A DNA stretch of 46,357 nt from DASXKD01 sp963734725 (lineage in GTDB: Bacteria; Actinomycetota; Actinomycetes; Streptosporangiales; Streptosporangiaceae), in the NCBI GenBank assembly GCA_963734725.1, contig CAVTIX010000007.1, positions 1-46,357 on the forward strand, written 5' to 3'. Shown piece after piece: positions 1 to 9,502 of this stretch (position 1 is the stretch's first letter; the number at the start of each line of letters is the position of its first letter). A program made the translations under genes and the position numbers. The notes under the pieces are model-generated. The model was not told where the DNA came from, made no database searches, and saw nothing but the letters and a program-made list of their open reading frames with translations.

Positions 1-1
1 G

Positions 2-1876
2 CGCGATCACACGATCAACATCATCGACACGCCAGGGCACGTTGACTTCACCGTGGAGGTGGAGCGGTCGCTGCGGGTCCTGGACGGCGCGGTGGCCGTG
101 TTCGACGGCGTGGCGGGAGTCGAGCCCCAGTCCGAGACCGTCTGGCGGCAGGCCGACAGGTACGGCGTGCCGCGGATCTGCTTTGTCAACAAGATGGACC
201 GGGTGGGCGCGGAGTTCCACCGCTGCGTGGACATGATCCGTGACCGGCTCGGTGCCACCCCGCTGGTCATCCAGCTTCCGTGGGGAGTCGAGTCCGACTT
301 CCGCGGGGTCATCGACCTGGTCAAGATGCGTGCCCTGCTCTGGCAGACCGAGGGCAAGGGTGACAGGTACGACGTCGTGGCGATTCCGCACGACCACGCC
401 GAGGCGGCGCGGGAGTGGCGGGACCGGCTGATCGAGACCATCTCCGAGAACGACGAGGAGATGATGGAGCTGTACCTGGAGGGCACCGAGCCCGACGAGG
501 AACAGCTCATGGCCGCGATCCGGCGGGCCACCATCGCCAGCGGCGTGACCCCCGTCCTGTGCGGCAGCGCGTTCAAGAACAAGGGCGTCCAGCCGATGCT
601 GGACGCGATCGTGGACTACCTGCCGAGCCCGGTGGACATCCCCGGGGTCGCGGGGCACAAGGTCGGTGACGAGAGCGCCGCGATCGAGCGGCACGCCGAC
701 CCGTCTGAGCCGTTCGCCGCGCTCGCCTTCAAGATCATGTCCGACCAGCACCTGGGCAAGCTGACCTACATCCGCATCTACTCGGGCACGCTGGAGACCG
801 GCACCGCGGTGCTGAACTCCACCAAGGACCGCAAGGAGCGGATCGGCAAGATCTACCAGATGCACGCGAACAAGCGTGAGGAGCGGCCGTCGGCGATGGC
901 CGGGCAGATCGTCGCGGTAATGGGGCTCAAGAACACCTCCACTGGCGACACCCTGTGCGCCCAGTCCGCGCCGGTCATCCTGGAGTCGATGAACTTCCCG
1001 GCGCCGGTCATCAACGTGGCGATCGAGCCGAAGACCAAGGCCGACCAGGACAAGCTGGGCACCGCGATCCGGCGGCTGGCCGAGGAGGATCCGACCTTCC
1101 AGGTCCGCACGGACGAGGAGACCGGGCAGACCATCATCTCCGGGATGGGGGAGCTCCACCTCGAGGTGCTCGTCGAGCGGATGAAGCGCGAGTTCCGGGT
1201 GGAGGCCAACATCGGCCGCCCGCAGGTCGCCTACCGGGAGACGGTCCGCGGCAAGGCGGAGAAGGTCGAGTACACCCACCGCAAGCAGACCGGCGGCGCC
1301 GGGCAGTACGCCAAGGTCTTGATCAACCTGGAGCCGACCGGCGGCGACGGCGGCGGCTACGAGTTCGAGAACAAGATCCACGGTGGCCGCATCCCCCGGG
1401 AGTACATCCCGTCGGTGGACGCCGGCTGCCAGGAGGCCGCCGAGTTCGGCGTCCTGGCCGGGTACCCGATCGTGGACGTGAGGGTCACCCTCACCGACGG
1501 CGCCTACCACGAGGTGGACTCTTCCGAGCTCGCCTTCAAGATCGCCGGCTCGATGGCCTTCAAGAAGGCGGCCGCGCTCGCGGACCCGGTCCTGCTCGAG
1601 CCGGTGGTGGCGGTGGAGGTCAGGACGCCCGATGAGTACATGGGCGACGTCATCGGCGACCTGAACGGCCGCCGCGGCCAGATCCAGGCCATGGAGGAAC
1701 TGTCCGGGGCGCGGGTCGTCCGGGCGCACGTGCCGCTGTCGGAGATGTTCGGCTACGTCGGCGACCTGCGCTCACGGACGCAGGGCAGAGCGGACTACAC
1801 CATGCAGTTCCACTCGTACGCCGAAGTGCCGCCGAACATCGCCAAGGAGATCATCGCGAAGGCTCGAGGCGAATAA
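2..1876 (+). CDS. fusA: Elongation factor G, 5'-truncated by the window edge
   Basis: Ribosomal translocase: a GTPase that moves tRNA and mRNA through the ribosome after peptide-bond formation. The reading frame is open from base 2 and starts inside the G domain with the switch II motif DTPGHVDF, so roughly the first 80 residues (including the P-loop) lie outside the window. The G4 motif NKMD follows at about bases 190-200. The C-terminal part carries the domain IV/V signatures expected of EF-G, for example GGRIPREYIPSVDAG and the MFGYVGDLRSRTQGRADYTM segment. It ends about 80 bases before tuf, the usual str-operon order. A GTG at 53 is internal, not the start. Identity is certain. Confidence 0.97.
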   Translation, partial: RDHTINIIDTPGHVDFTVEVERSLRVLDGAVAVFDGVAGVEPQSETVWRQADRYGVPRICFVNKMDRVGAEFHRCVDMIRDRLGATPLVIQLPWGVESDFRGVIDLVKMRALLWQTEGKGDRYDVVAIPHDHAEAAREWRDRLIETISENDEEMMELYLEGTEPDEEQLMAAIRRATIASGVTPVLCGSAFKNKGVQPMLDAIVDYLPSPVDIPGVAGHKVGDESAAIERHADPSEPFAALAFKIMSDQHLGKLTYIRIYSGTLETGTAVLNSTKDRKERIGKIYQMHANKREERPSAMAGQIVAVMGLKNTSTGDTLCAQSAPVILESMNFPAPVINVAIEPKTKADQDKLGTAIRRLAEEDPTFQVRTDEETGQTIISGMGELHLEVLVERMKREFRVEANIGRPQVAYRETVRGKAEKVEYTHRKQTGGAGQYAKVLINLEPTGGDGGGYEFENKIHGGRIPREYIPSVDAGCQEAAEFGVLAGYPIVDVRVTLTDGAYHEVDSSELAFKIAGSMAFKKAAALADPVLLEPVVAVEVRTPDEYMGDVIGDLNGRRGQIQAMEELSGARVVRAHVPLSEMFGYVGDLRSRTQGRADYTMQFHSYAEVPPNIAKEIIAKARGE

Positions 1877-1956
1877 CAATCCACACAACGTCAGGAGCAA
1901 GGCCCCGGGAGGGGCGCCTGGCCCCCCGGCGGGGGTAGGACAACAAGGAGATTTCA

Positions 1957-3150
<1,194 letters not shown>

Positions 3151-3164
3151 CGCAAGGCTCAGTA

Positions 3165-3215
3165 CCCAGGGTGAATCCCGGCCGTTGCACAGCGCGGCTG
3201 CCGGGACCCCCTGGG
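3165..3215 (+). terminator. Nested hairpin between tuf and rpsJ (terminator or S10 leader)
   Basis: Two nested perfect inverted repeats: outer arms CCCAGGG (3165-3171) with CCCTGGG (3209-3215), inner arms CCCGGC (3177-3182) with GCCGGG (3200-3205), separated by short internal loops. It begins 14 bases after the tuf stop and 58 bases before rpsJ. There is no T-run after it, which is common for actinobacterial terminators. It could end the str operon or act in the S10 leader; the sequence does not decide between these. Confidence 0.5.
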
Positions 3216-3272
3216 CCCTGAGCGACGAGATAACAGCGGCAGCACACGAAGCGAAGGACACAGGAAGCCAAC

Positions 3273-3582
3273 ATGGCGGGACAGAAGATCCGCATCAGGC
3301 TCAAGGCGTATGACCATGAGGTCATCGATAGCTCGGCGCGGAAGATCGTGGATACGGTCACGCGTACTGGTGCGCGGGTTGCCGGGCCAGTCCCGCTGCC
3401 TACCGAAAAGAACGTGTACTGCGTCATTCGGTCGCCGCACAAGTACAAGGACTCGCGCGAGCACTTTGAGATGCGCACGCACAAGCGCCTGATCGACATC
3501 ATCGATCCCACGCCGAAGACGGTCAACTCGCTGATGCGGCTCGACCTGCCAGGCCGGCGTCAACATCGAGATCAAGCTCTGA
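3273..3582 (+). CDS. rpsJ: 30S ribosomal protein S10, with an apparent 1-base insertion near its 3' end
   Basis: S10 of the small subunit; in other bacteria it also takes part in transcription antitermination as NusE. The ATG at 3273 begins AGQKIRIRLKAYDHEVID and the family signature is intact through NSLMRLDLP. At about 3551-3553 the frame breaks: as written it reads GRRQHRDQAL and runs on into rplC. Dropping one G restores AGVNIEIKL followed by TGA at 3580-3582, the standard S10 C-terminus, and gives about 102 residues. The coordinates given are for the restored frame. A sequence error is the simplest explanation. Confidence 0.9.
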
Positions 3583-3596
3583 GGGACACGACGGAC

Positions 3597-4259
3597 ATGG
3601 GCAAGCAACTCAAGGGAGTCCTGGGCACCAAGCTCGGTATGACCCAGGTCTTCAACGACCAGGGGAAGGTCGTCCCCGTCACCGTCGTGGCGGCTGGCCC
3701 CTGCGTCGTGACCGCTGTGCGCACCGCGCCCGAGGACGGGTACGCGGCCGTCCAGCTCGGCTACGGCGAGATCGACCCGCGGCGGGTGACCAAGCCGGTG
3801 GCGGGCCACTTCGCCAAGGCCGGTGTCACCCCACGCCGCTACCTGGTCGAGCTGCGCACCGACGACGCCGACCAGTACACGCTCGGCCAGGAGGTCACCG
3901 CCGAGACGTTCGGCGCGGGTGACCTGGTCGACGTGACCGGGCGGAGCAAGGGCAAGGGCACCGCGGGCGTGATGAAGCGCCACGGCTTCCACGGCCTCGG
4001 CGCCTCCCACGGCACCCAGCGCAAGCACCGGTCGCCCGGCTCGATCGGCGGGTGCGCCACCCCCGGGCGGGTGTTCAAGGGCCTCAAGATGGCGGGCCGG
4101 ATGGGCAACGCCCGGACCACCGTGCCACGGCTCGCCGTGCACGCGGTGGACGCCGAGCGCGGGCTGCTGCTGATCAAGGGCGCCGTCCCCGGCCCCAAGG
4201 GCGGTCTGGTCCTGGTCCGCAGCGCGGCCAAGCCGCTGACGCAGAGGGAGGCGAAGTGA
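3597..4259 (+). CDS. rplC: 50S ribosomal protein L3
   Basis: Large-subunit protein that binds 23S rRNA near the peptidyl-transferase centre; 220 residues, normal length. The ATG at 3597 gives GKQLKGVLGTKLGMTQVF, the canonical actinobacterial N-terminus. The L3 signature is present in the GFHGLGASHGTQRKHRSPGS region, followed by GRVFKGLKMAGRMG. As written, this frame is continuous with the broken rpsJ frame, so automated calls may fuse the two genes; the true start is the internal ATG. Its stop overlaps the rplD GTG start by four bases. Confidence 0.96.
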   Translation: MGKQLKGVLGTKLGMTQVFNDQGKVVPVTVVAAGPCVVTAVRTAPEDGYAAVQLGYGEIDPRRVTKPVAGHFAKAGVTPRRYLVELRTDDADQYTLGQEVTAETFGAGDLVDVTGRSKGKGTAGVMKRHGFHGLGASHGTQRKHRSPGSIGGCATPGRVFKGLKMAGRMGNARTTVPRLAVHAVDAERGLLLIKGAVPGPKGGLVLVRSAAKPLTQREAK

Positions 4260-5425
4260 CCACGGTCAGTGTGGTAACGCCGTCCGGCAAGGGCGGGGCG
4301 GATGTCGAGCTGCCCGGGGAGATCTTCGGCGCCAAGGTGAACATCCCGCTCATCCACCAGGTCGTGGTGGCGCAGGAGGCGGCGGCCCGGCAGGGCACGC
4401 ACGCCACCAAGACGCGGGGCGAGGTCCGCGGCGGCGGCAAGAAGCCGTACCGGCAGAAGGGCACCGGGCGGGCCAGGCAGGGCTCGCTCCGCGCGCCGCA
4501 GTACGCCGGCGGCGGCACCGTGCACGGGCCGGTGCCCCGCTCGTACGAGCAGCGGACGCCCAAGAAGATGAAGGCGGCCGCGCTGCGCGGCGCGCTGTCC
4601 GACCGGACCAGCCACGGCCGCCTCGCGGTGGTCAGCGCGTTCGTCGAGGACGGCGAGCCCAGCACCGCCGGTGCCCTGACGGTGCTGCGCACTGCGGTGG
4701 GCGAGGCCGGGCCCCGGCTGCAGCGGCCGGTGCTCGTGGTGCTGACCGCCGACGACGAGGTGGCCCGCAAGAGCCTGCGCAACATCCCGAGAGTCAGGGT
4801 GCTCGACACCGGCCAGCTCAACACCTACGACGTGCTGGCCAGCGACCATGTCGTGTTCACCCAGGCCGCGCTGGCCGAGTTCGTGGCCCGCACCGGCGGG
4901 GGTGAGCTGGTGACGGTGGACAAGCCCGCCGCCAAGCCCAAGCCCAAGCCCAAGGCCGCGGCTGAGGACGGCGAGGACGCCGCCAAGCCGGCCACCAGGG
5001 CAGCCAAGCCCAAAGCAGCTGCCGAGGACGCCGAGGCGCCCGCCGCCAAGCCGGCCACCAGGGCAGCCAAGCCCAAAGCAGCTGCCGAGGACGCCGAGGC
5101 GCCCGCCGCCAAGCCGGCCACCAGGGCAGCCAAGCCCAAAGCAGCTGCCGAGGACACCGAGGCGCCCGCCGCCAAGCCGGCCACCAGGGCAGCCAAGCCC
5201 AAAGCAGCTGCCGAGGACACCGACGACGCCGAGGCGCCCGCCGCCGGGCCGGCCAAGGCGCCCGCCAGCCGCGCGCGCAAGACCGCCACGGCCAGTGCCA
5301 CGGAATCCGCTGACGATTCCGCCGCCGATGCGGCGCCGCCAGGCGTTGAGCAGCGAAGTTCTGGAACCTCTGGCAAGTCTGCTTCCTCCGGTAGCGGCGC
5401 GGCGCAGAAGGAGGAGGAAGAGTGA
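4256..5425 (+). CDS. rplD: 50S ribosomal protein L4 with a long repeat-rich C-terminal tail
   Basis: L4 assembles early on 23S rRNA and its loop lines the exit tunnel; in E. coli it also represses the S10 operon. The start is GTG at 4256 (overlap with the rplC stop). Residues 1 to about 220 are normal L4, including the basic loop around KTRGEVRGGGKKPYRQKGTG. The protein totals 389 residues against about 210-220 for the family. The remaining ~170 residues are an Ala/Pro/Lys/Glu low-complexity tail with four near-identical 21-residue units (AAKPATRAAKPKAAAED core), then a Ser/Ala-rich end and EEEE. The tail is in frame and its stop overlaps rplW, so it looks real. Its function is unknown. Confidence 0.95.
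   Translation: MTTVSVVTPSGKGGADVELPGEIFGAKVNIPLIHQVVVAQEAAARQGTHATKTRGEVRGGGKKPYRQKGTGRARQGSLRAPQYAGGGTVHGPVPRSYEQRTPKKMKAAALRGALSDRTSHGRLAVVSAFVEDGEPSTAGALTVLRTAVGEAGPRLQRPVLVVLTADDEVARKSLRNIPRVRVLDTGQLNTYDVLASDHVVFTQAALAEFVARTGGGELVTVDKPAAKPKPKPKAAAEDGEDAAKPATRAAKPKAAAEDAEAPAAKPATRAAKPKAAAEDAEAPAAKPATRAAKPKAAAEDTEAPAAKPATRAAKPKAAAEDTDDAEAPAAGPAKAPASRARKTATASATESADDSAADAAPPGVEQRSSGTSGKSASSGSGAAQKEEEE
4982..5233 (+). repeat. 63-bp tandem repeat inside rplD (about 4 copies)
   Basis: Copies start at 4982, 5045, 5108 and 5171, exactly 63 bases apart, so every copy keeps the frame and encodes 21 residues. The first three are almost identical at DNA level. The fourth has a three-codon Asp-Asp-Ala insertion near its end. 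Near-identity suggests recent slippage or unequal recombination, and copy number could vary between strains. Confidence 0.9.
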
Positions 5426-5724
5426 GCAAGATCGCTGATCCTCGGGACGTCCTGATCAAGCCGGTGATCTCGGAGAAGAGCTACCGGCTCGTGGACGACG
5501 GCAAGTACACCTTCCTGGTAGCGCCCGACGCCAACAAGACCCAGATCAGGCAGGCGGTCGAGCAGGTCTTCCGGGTCAAGGTGACCGGCGTCAACACGAT
5601 CAACCGGCCGGGCAAGCGCCGCCGCACCCGGTACGGCTGGGGCAAGCGCCCCGACACCAAGCGGGCCATCGTGACGCTGGCGGCAGGCGAGCGGATCGAC
5701 GTCTTTGGCGGGCCGGTCGCCTAG
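5422..5724 (+). CDS. rplW: 50S ribosomal protein L23
   Basis: L23 sits at the tunnel exit and docks trigger factor and SRP. It has 100 residues, normal length. The GTG at 5422 overlaps the rplD stop by four bases. The N-terminus contains DVLIKPVISEKSYRLVD and the family motif PDANKTQIRQAVEQVFRVKV; the basic segment GKRRRTRYGWGKRPDTKRA follows. Confidence 0.97.
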   Translation: MSKIADPRDVLIKPVISEKSYRLVDDGKYTFLVAPDANKTQIRQAVEQVFRVKVTGVNTINRPGKRRRTRYGWGKRPDTKRAIVTLAAGERIDVFGGPVA

Positions 5725-5754
5725 GCCGCGAACACGACAGGAGCTTGAACAGAC

Positions 5755-6588
5755 ATGGCCATCCGTAAGTACAAGCCGACTACCCCGGGCAGGCGGGGCG
5801 CGAGCGGCCCGGACTTCGCCGAGGTCACTCGCGGCGGGCCGGAGAAGTCGCTCGTCCGCCCGCTGCACTCCCGGGGCGGGCGGAATGTGCACGGCCGGAT
5901 CACCGCCCGGCATCAGGGCGGCGGTCACAAGCGCGCCTACCGGGTGATCGACTTCCGCCGCGCGGACAAGGACGGCATACCCGCCAAGGTGGCGCAGGTG
6001 GAGTACGACCCGAACCGCACCTCGCGGATCGCGCTGCTGCACTACGCCGACGGCGAGAAGCGCTACATCCTGTGCCCGCAGGGCCTGCGGCAGGGGGACC
6101 GGGTGGAGAACGGCCCGAGCGCCGACATCCGCCCGGGGAACTGCCTGCCGCTGCGCAACATCCCTACCGGCACCCTGGTGCACGCCATCGAGCTACGGCC
6201 CGGCGGCGGCGCCAAGATCGCCAGGTCGGCCGGTTCCGGCGTGCAGCTGCTCGCGAAGGAGAGCGGGTACGCCCAGCTCCGGATGCCCTCCGGCGAGATC
6301 CGGCGGGTGGACGCGAGCTGCCGCGCCACCGTGGGCGAGGTCGGGAACTCCGAGCAGGGCAACATCAAGCTCGGCAAGGCCGGCCGCAACCGGTGGAAGG
6401 GCAAGCGGCCCTCGGTGCGCGGCGTGGCCATGAACCCGGTCAACCACCCGCTCGGCGGCGGTGAGGGCAAGAGCTCCGGCGGGCGCCACCCGGTCAGCCC
6501 GTGGGGCAAGCCGGAAGGCCGGACCCGGCCCGAGCACAAGTCGAGCGACCGGCTGATCATCCGCAGGCGCAGCAAGAAGAAGCGGTAG
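5755..6588 (+). CDS. rplB: 50S ribosomal protein L2
   Basis: Large-subunit core protein needed for subunit association and peptidyl-transferase assembly. It has 277 residues, as in other actinobacteria. ATG at 5755, with AGGAGC upstream. It begins AIRKYKPTTPGRRG and carries GGGHKRAYRVIDFRR and the C-terminal L2 signature around MNPVNHPLGGGEGKSSGGR, which includes the conserved His of this loop. It ends in a basic RRRSKKKR tail. Confidence 0.98.
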   Translation: MAIRKYKPTTPGRRGASGPDFAEVTRGGPEKSLVRPLHSRGGRNVHGRITARHQGGGHKRAYRVIDFRRADKDGIPAKVAQVEYDPNRTSRIALLHYADGEKRYILCPQGLRQGDRVENGPSADIRPGNCLPLRNIPTGTLVHAIELRPGGGAKIARSAGSGVQLLAKESGYAQLRMPSGEIRRVDASCRATVGEVGNSEQGNIKLGKAGRNRWKGKRPSVRGVAMNPVNHPLGGGEGKSSGGRHPVSPWGKPEGRTRPEHKSSDRLIIRRRSKKKR

Positions 6589-6600
6589 GAGCACCTGATA

Positions 6601-6879
6601 ATGCCTCGTAGTCTGAAGAAGGGCCCCTTTGTGGACGACCACCTGCTGAAGAAGGTGGACGGCCAGAACGACAAGGGGACGCGGAACGTCATCAAGACGT
6701 GGTCTCGCCGCTCCATGATCGTCCCGGCCATGCTGGGGCACACGATCGCGGTGCACGACGGCCGCAAGCACGTCCCGGTGTTCATCACCGAGGCGATGGT
6801 CGGCCACAAGCTGGGGGAGTTCGCCCCCACCCGCACGTTCCGTAGCCATGTCAGAGATGACCGCCGGAGCCGGCGCTAG
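6601..6879 (+). CDS. rpsS: 30S ribosomal protein S19
   Basis: Head protein of the small subunit that pairs with S13 near the A site; 92 residues, normal length. ATG at 6601, 12 bases after rplB, with TAGGAG upstream. It begins PRSLKKGPFVDDHLLKKV and contains TWSRRSMIVPAMLGHTIAVH and GHKLGEFAPTRTFRSH, all diagnostic. Confidence 0.97.
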   Translation: MPRSLKKGPFVDDHLLKKVDGQNDKGTRNVIKTWSRRSMIVPAMLGHTIAVHDGRKHVPVFITEAMVGHKLGEFAPTRTFRSHVRDDRRSRR

Positions 6880-6915
6880 GCACGCCTGCCCGGACAGAGA
6901 CTGGAGAAGAAGACG

Positions 6916-7281
6916 ATGGAGGCTAGGGCGATGGCGCGGTACGTCCGCGTGACGCCGCGCAAGGCCCGCCGGGTAGTGGACATGATCCGCGGCATGCCCG
7001 CCGAGGAGGCGCAGGCTGTCCTCTCGTTCGCGCCTCAGGCGGCCAGCGCGCCGGTGCGCAAGGTGGTGGCGAGCGCCGTCGCGAACGCCGGGCAGGCCGG
7101 TTCGCACGACCCGGGCGCGCTGGTCATCAGCCGTGCCTGGGTGGACGAAGGGCCCACGCTCAAGCGGTTCCGGCCCCGCGCCCAGGGCCGTGGCTATCGG
7201 ATCCTCAAGCGGACCAGCCACATCACCGTCATCGTCTCCGACGAGCAAAGCGCTGCGCACAGCCGAGGAGGGACCCGCTAG
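6916..7281 (+). CDS. rplV: 50S ribosomal protein L22
   Basis: L22 contacts all 23S rRNA domains and lines the exit tunnel; 121 residues. ATG at 6916, preceded by GGAGAAG. The core begins ARYVRVTPRKARRVVDMIRG, and the tunnel-loop hairpin follows with RAWVDEGPTLKRFRPRAQGR. Its TAG stop shares one base with the rpsC GTG start, indicating coupled translation. An alternative start five codons in is possible but less well placed. Confidence 0.96.
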   Translation: MEARAMARYVRVTPRKARRVVDMIRGMPAEEAQAVLSFAPQAASAPVRKVVASAVANAGQAGSHDPGALVISRAWVDEGPTLKRFRPRAQGRGYRILKRTSHITVIVSDEQSAAHSRGGTR

Positions 7282-8099
7282 TGGGGCAGAAGGTGAACCC
7301 GCACGGGTTCCGGCTAGGTATCACCACCGACTTCAAGAGCCGGTGGTACGCCGACAAGCTGTACAAGGACTATGTCGCGGAAGACGTGGCGATCCGGCGC
7401 ATGCTGCAGCGCGGCATGGAGCGCGCGGGCATCTCCAAGGTCGAGATCGAGCGGACCAGGGACCGGGTGCGGGTGGACATCCACACCGCGCGGCCCGGCA
7501 TCGTCATCGGGCGGCGCGGCGCGGAAGCCGACCGGATTCGCAGCGACCTGGAGAAGCTCACCGGCAAGCAGATCCAGCTCAACATCCTCGAGGTGAAGAA
7601 CCCCGAGGCGGACGCCCAGCTTGTCGCGCAGGGCGTGGCCGAGCAGTTGTCCAGCCGGGTGTCGTTCCGCCGTGCCATGCGCAAGGCTATGCAGACGGCC
7701 ATGAAGGGCGGCGCCCGGGGCATCCGGGTGCAGTGCTCGGGCCGGCTCGGCGGCGCCGAAATGTCGCGGTCGGAGTTCTACCGCGAGGGCCGCGTGCCGC
7801 TGCACACCCTGCGCGCCGACATCGACTACGGCTTCTACGAGGCGCGGACCACGTTCGGCCGGATCGGGGTCAAGGTCTGGATCTACAAGGGCGAAGCGCC
7901 GGCCACCCGGGCCGAGCGTGAGGCCTACCAGGCCGCGCTGCGCGCAGGCCAGCGCCGGGACCGCGACTCCGGCCGGTCAGACTCCGGGCGCCCGCCGCGG
8001 CGGGGCCGCCGCGGCGGCGACGGGCCCGGGACCGACGACGGCGCCGCGCGTTCCGGCGCCCCCGCCGAGGCTGCGGCCACCGCAGGTGAGGAGGGCTGA
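7281..8099 (+). CDS. rpsC: 30S ribosomal protein S3
   Basis: Part of the mRNA entry channel. GTG start at 7281 gives GQKVNPHGFRLGITTDFKSR, the standard N-terminus. A KH domain follows with the GRRGAEADRIRSDL motif, then the S3 C-terminal signature in the GGARGIRVQCSGRLGGAEMSR region. At 272 residues it has a tail of roughly 50 residues rich in Arg, Gly and Ala beyond the core, a common actinobacterial elaboration. rplP begins three bases after the stop. Confidence 0.97.
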   Translation: MGQKVNPHGFRLGITTDFKSRWYADKLYKDYVAEDVAIRRMLQRGMERAGISKVEIERTRDRVRVDIHTARPGIVIGRRGAEADRIRSDLEKLTGKQIQLNILEVKNPEADAQLVAQGVAEQLSSRVSFRRAMRKAMQTAMKGGARGIRVQCSGRLGGAEMSRSEFYREGRVPLHTLRADIDYGFYEARTTFGRIGVKVWIYKGEAPATRAEREAYQAALRAGQRRDRDSGRSDSGRPPRRGRRGGDGPGTDDGAARSGAPAEAAATAGEEG

Positions 8100-8102
8100 G
8101 GA

Positions 8103-8525
8103 ATGCTCATCCCGCGCAGGACCAAGCACCGCAAGCAGCACCGGCCGGACCGGCACGGCAAGGCCACCGGCGGCACCAGCGTGTCGTTCGGTGAGTACGG
8201 CATCCAAGCGCTGGAGCACGCCTACGTGTCCAACCGGCAGATCGAGGCCGCTCGTATCGCGATGACCCGGCACATCCGGCGTGGCGGGAAGGTGTGGATC
8301 AACATCTACCCGGACCGCCCGCTGACCAAGAAGCCCGCCGAGACCCGGATGGGCTCGGGCAAGGGCTCGCCGGAGTGGTGGGTCGCCAACGTCAAGCCCG
8401 GACGGGTGATGTTCGAGCTGTCCGGGGTGTCGGAGCAGGTGGCCAGGGAGGCCCTCCGCCGGGCCATGCACAAGCTTCCAATGAAGTGCAAGTTCGTGAC
8501 GCGCGAGGCCGGGAGTGAGGGCTGA
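8103..8525 (+). CDS. rplP: 50S ribosomal protein L16
   Basis: L16 helps form the tRNA-binding sites near the peptidyl-transferase centre; 140 residues. The ATG at 8103 begins LIPRRTKHRKQHR. The L16 signature RMGSGKGSPEWWVANVKPGR is present and the C-terminus is typical, with MPMKCKF-like LPMKCKFVTRE. The TGA stop shares one base with the rpmC ATG. Confidence 0.97.
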   Translation: MLIPRRTKHRKQHRPDRHGKATGGTSVSFGEYGIQALEHAYVSNRQIEAARIAMTRHIRRGGKVWINIYPDRPLTKKPAETRMGSGKGSPEWWVANVKPGRVMFELSGVSEQVAREALRRAMHKLPMKCKFVTREAGSEG

Positions 8526-8767
8526 TGGCTAAGGGCTTGACCGCCGTCGATCTGCGGGACGCGACCGAGGACGAGCTCGACAGCAGGCTGGCCGACGCCA
8601 AGCTTGAGCTGTTCAACCTCCGGTTCCAGGCCGCCACCGGCCAGCTGGAGAGCCATGGGCGGTTGCACGCCGTGCGCAAGGAGATCGCGCGCATCTACAC
8701 GGTGAAGCGGGAACGGGAACTCGGCATCGTGACCCTGGCCGATGAGGTGGAGGAAAACAGTGAGTGA
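8525..8767 (+). CDS. rpmC: 50S ribosomal protein L29
   Basis: Small protein at the tunnel exit beside L23. It has 80 residues, slightly long because of a C-terminal extension (LADEVEENSE). The L29 core is clear: DLRDATEDELDSRLADAKLE, then LFNLRFQAATGQLE and VRKEIARIYTV. It overlaps rplP by one base and rpsQ by eight. Confidence 0.95.
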   Translation: MAKGLTAVDLRDATEDELDSRLADAKLELFNLRFQAATGQLESHGRLHAVRKEIARIYTVKRERELGIVTLADEVEENSE

Positions 8768-9056
8768 CGCCAACACAGTGCCCGCTGCCGGGGAAGGCGG
8801 GGCCGCCCGCGGATACCGCAAGATCCGGGAGGGCCTCGTCATCAGCGACAAGATGGACAAGACGGTCGTGGTCGAGGTCGAGGACCGGGTGAAGCACCCC
8901 AAGTACGCCAAGGTCATCCGCCGCACCAAGAAGTACAAGGCCCACGACGCCGAGAACGCCTGCGGCAAGGGCGACCGGGTCCGGCTCATGGAGACCCGCC
9001 CGGTGTCGGCAACCAAGCGCTGGCGGGTCACCGAGATCCTGGAGAAGGCCAAGTAA
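8760..9056 (+). CDS. rpsQ: 30S ribosomal protein S17
   Basis: Primary 16S rRNA-binding protein. I place the start at GTG 8760, overlapping the rpmC stop by eight bases. An ATG 18 bases upstream is also in frame but lies deep in rpmC and would add a non-family segment. This gives 98 residues. The family core begins GYRKIREGLVISDKMDKTVV and continues through VKHPKYAKVIRRTKKYKAHD to GDRVRLMETRPVSATKRWRV, the S17 signature. Confidence 0.95.
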   Translation: MSDANTVPAAGEGGAARGYRKIREGLVISDKMDKTVVVEVEDRVKHPKYAKVIRRTKKYKAHDAENACGKGDRVRLMETRPVSATKRWRVTEILEKAK

Positions 9057-9133
9057 CCACCTGGGGACGCGCCCCGGGAACCCCACCCCGCCAGGCCGCC
9101 ACGATGGCCGGCGTCGCAGAAGCAGGAGTTGAC

Positions 9134-9502
9134 GTGATTCAGCAGGAGTCGCGGCTCAAGGTCGCCGACAACACCGGAGCCAAGGAGATCTTGTGCATCC
9201 GCGTGCTCGGCGGCTCCAGTCGGCGATACGCGGGCATTGGCGATGTCATCGTGGCCACCGTGAAGGACGCCCTGCCCGGGGCGGCGGTGCACAAGGGCGA
9301 CGTGGTCAAGGCGGTGGTGGTGCGCACCCGCAAGGAGCGCCGCAGGGGTGATGGCTCCTATATCCGTTTCGATGAGAACGCGGCCGTCCTGATCCGGGAC
9401 GGCGGGGACCCGCGCGGCACCCGCATCTTCGGCCCCGTCGGGCGCGAGCTGCGGGAGAAGCGGTTCATGCGGATCATCTCGCTCGCGCCGGAGGTGCTCT
9501 AG
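9134..9502 (+). CDS. rplN: 50S ribosomal protein L14
   Basis: L14 lies at the subunit interface; 122 residues, the family length. The start is GTG at 9134, set by an AGGAG site about 6 bases upstream and by the universal N-terminus IQQESRLKVADNTGAKE. An in-frame ATG at 9104 would add ten residues not seen in the family. The signature region VVRTRKERRRGDGSYIRFDE is intact. The stop abuts rplX directly. Confidence 0.96.
   Translation: MIQQESRLKVADNTGAKEILCIRVLGGSSRRYAGIGDVIVATVKDALPGAAVHKGDVVKAVVVRTRKERRRGDGSYIRFDENAAVLIRDGGDPRGTRIFGPVGRELREKRFMRIISLAPEVL

Noticed and set aside
3273..4259. A real S10-L3 fusion protein
   Set aside because: A one-base correction restores exact family ends for both proteins; a fusion would replace the conserved S10 C-terminus with unrelated sequence.
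4982..5233. Regular 63-bp repeats considered as a CRISPR array
   Set aside because: Copies are directly adjacent, keep the reading frame and have no unique spacers; they encode the L4 tail.
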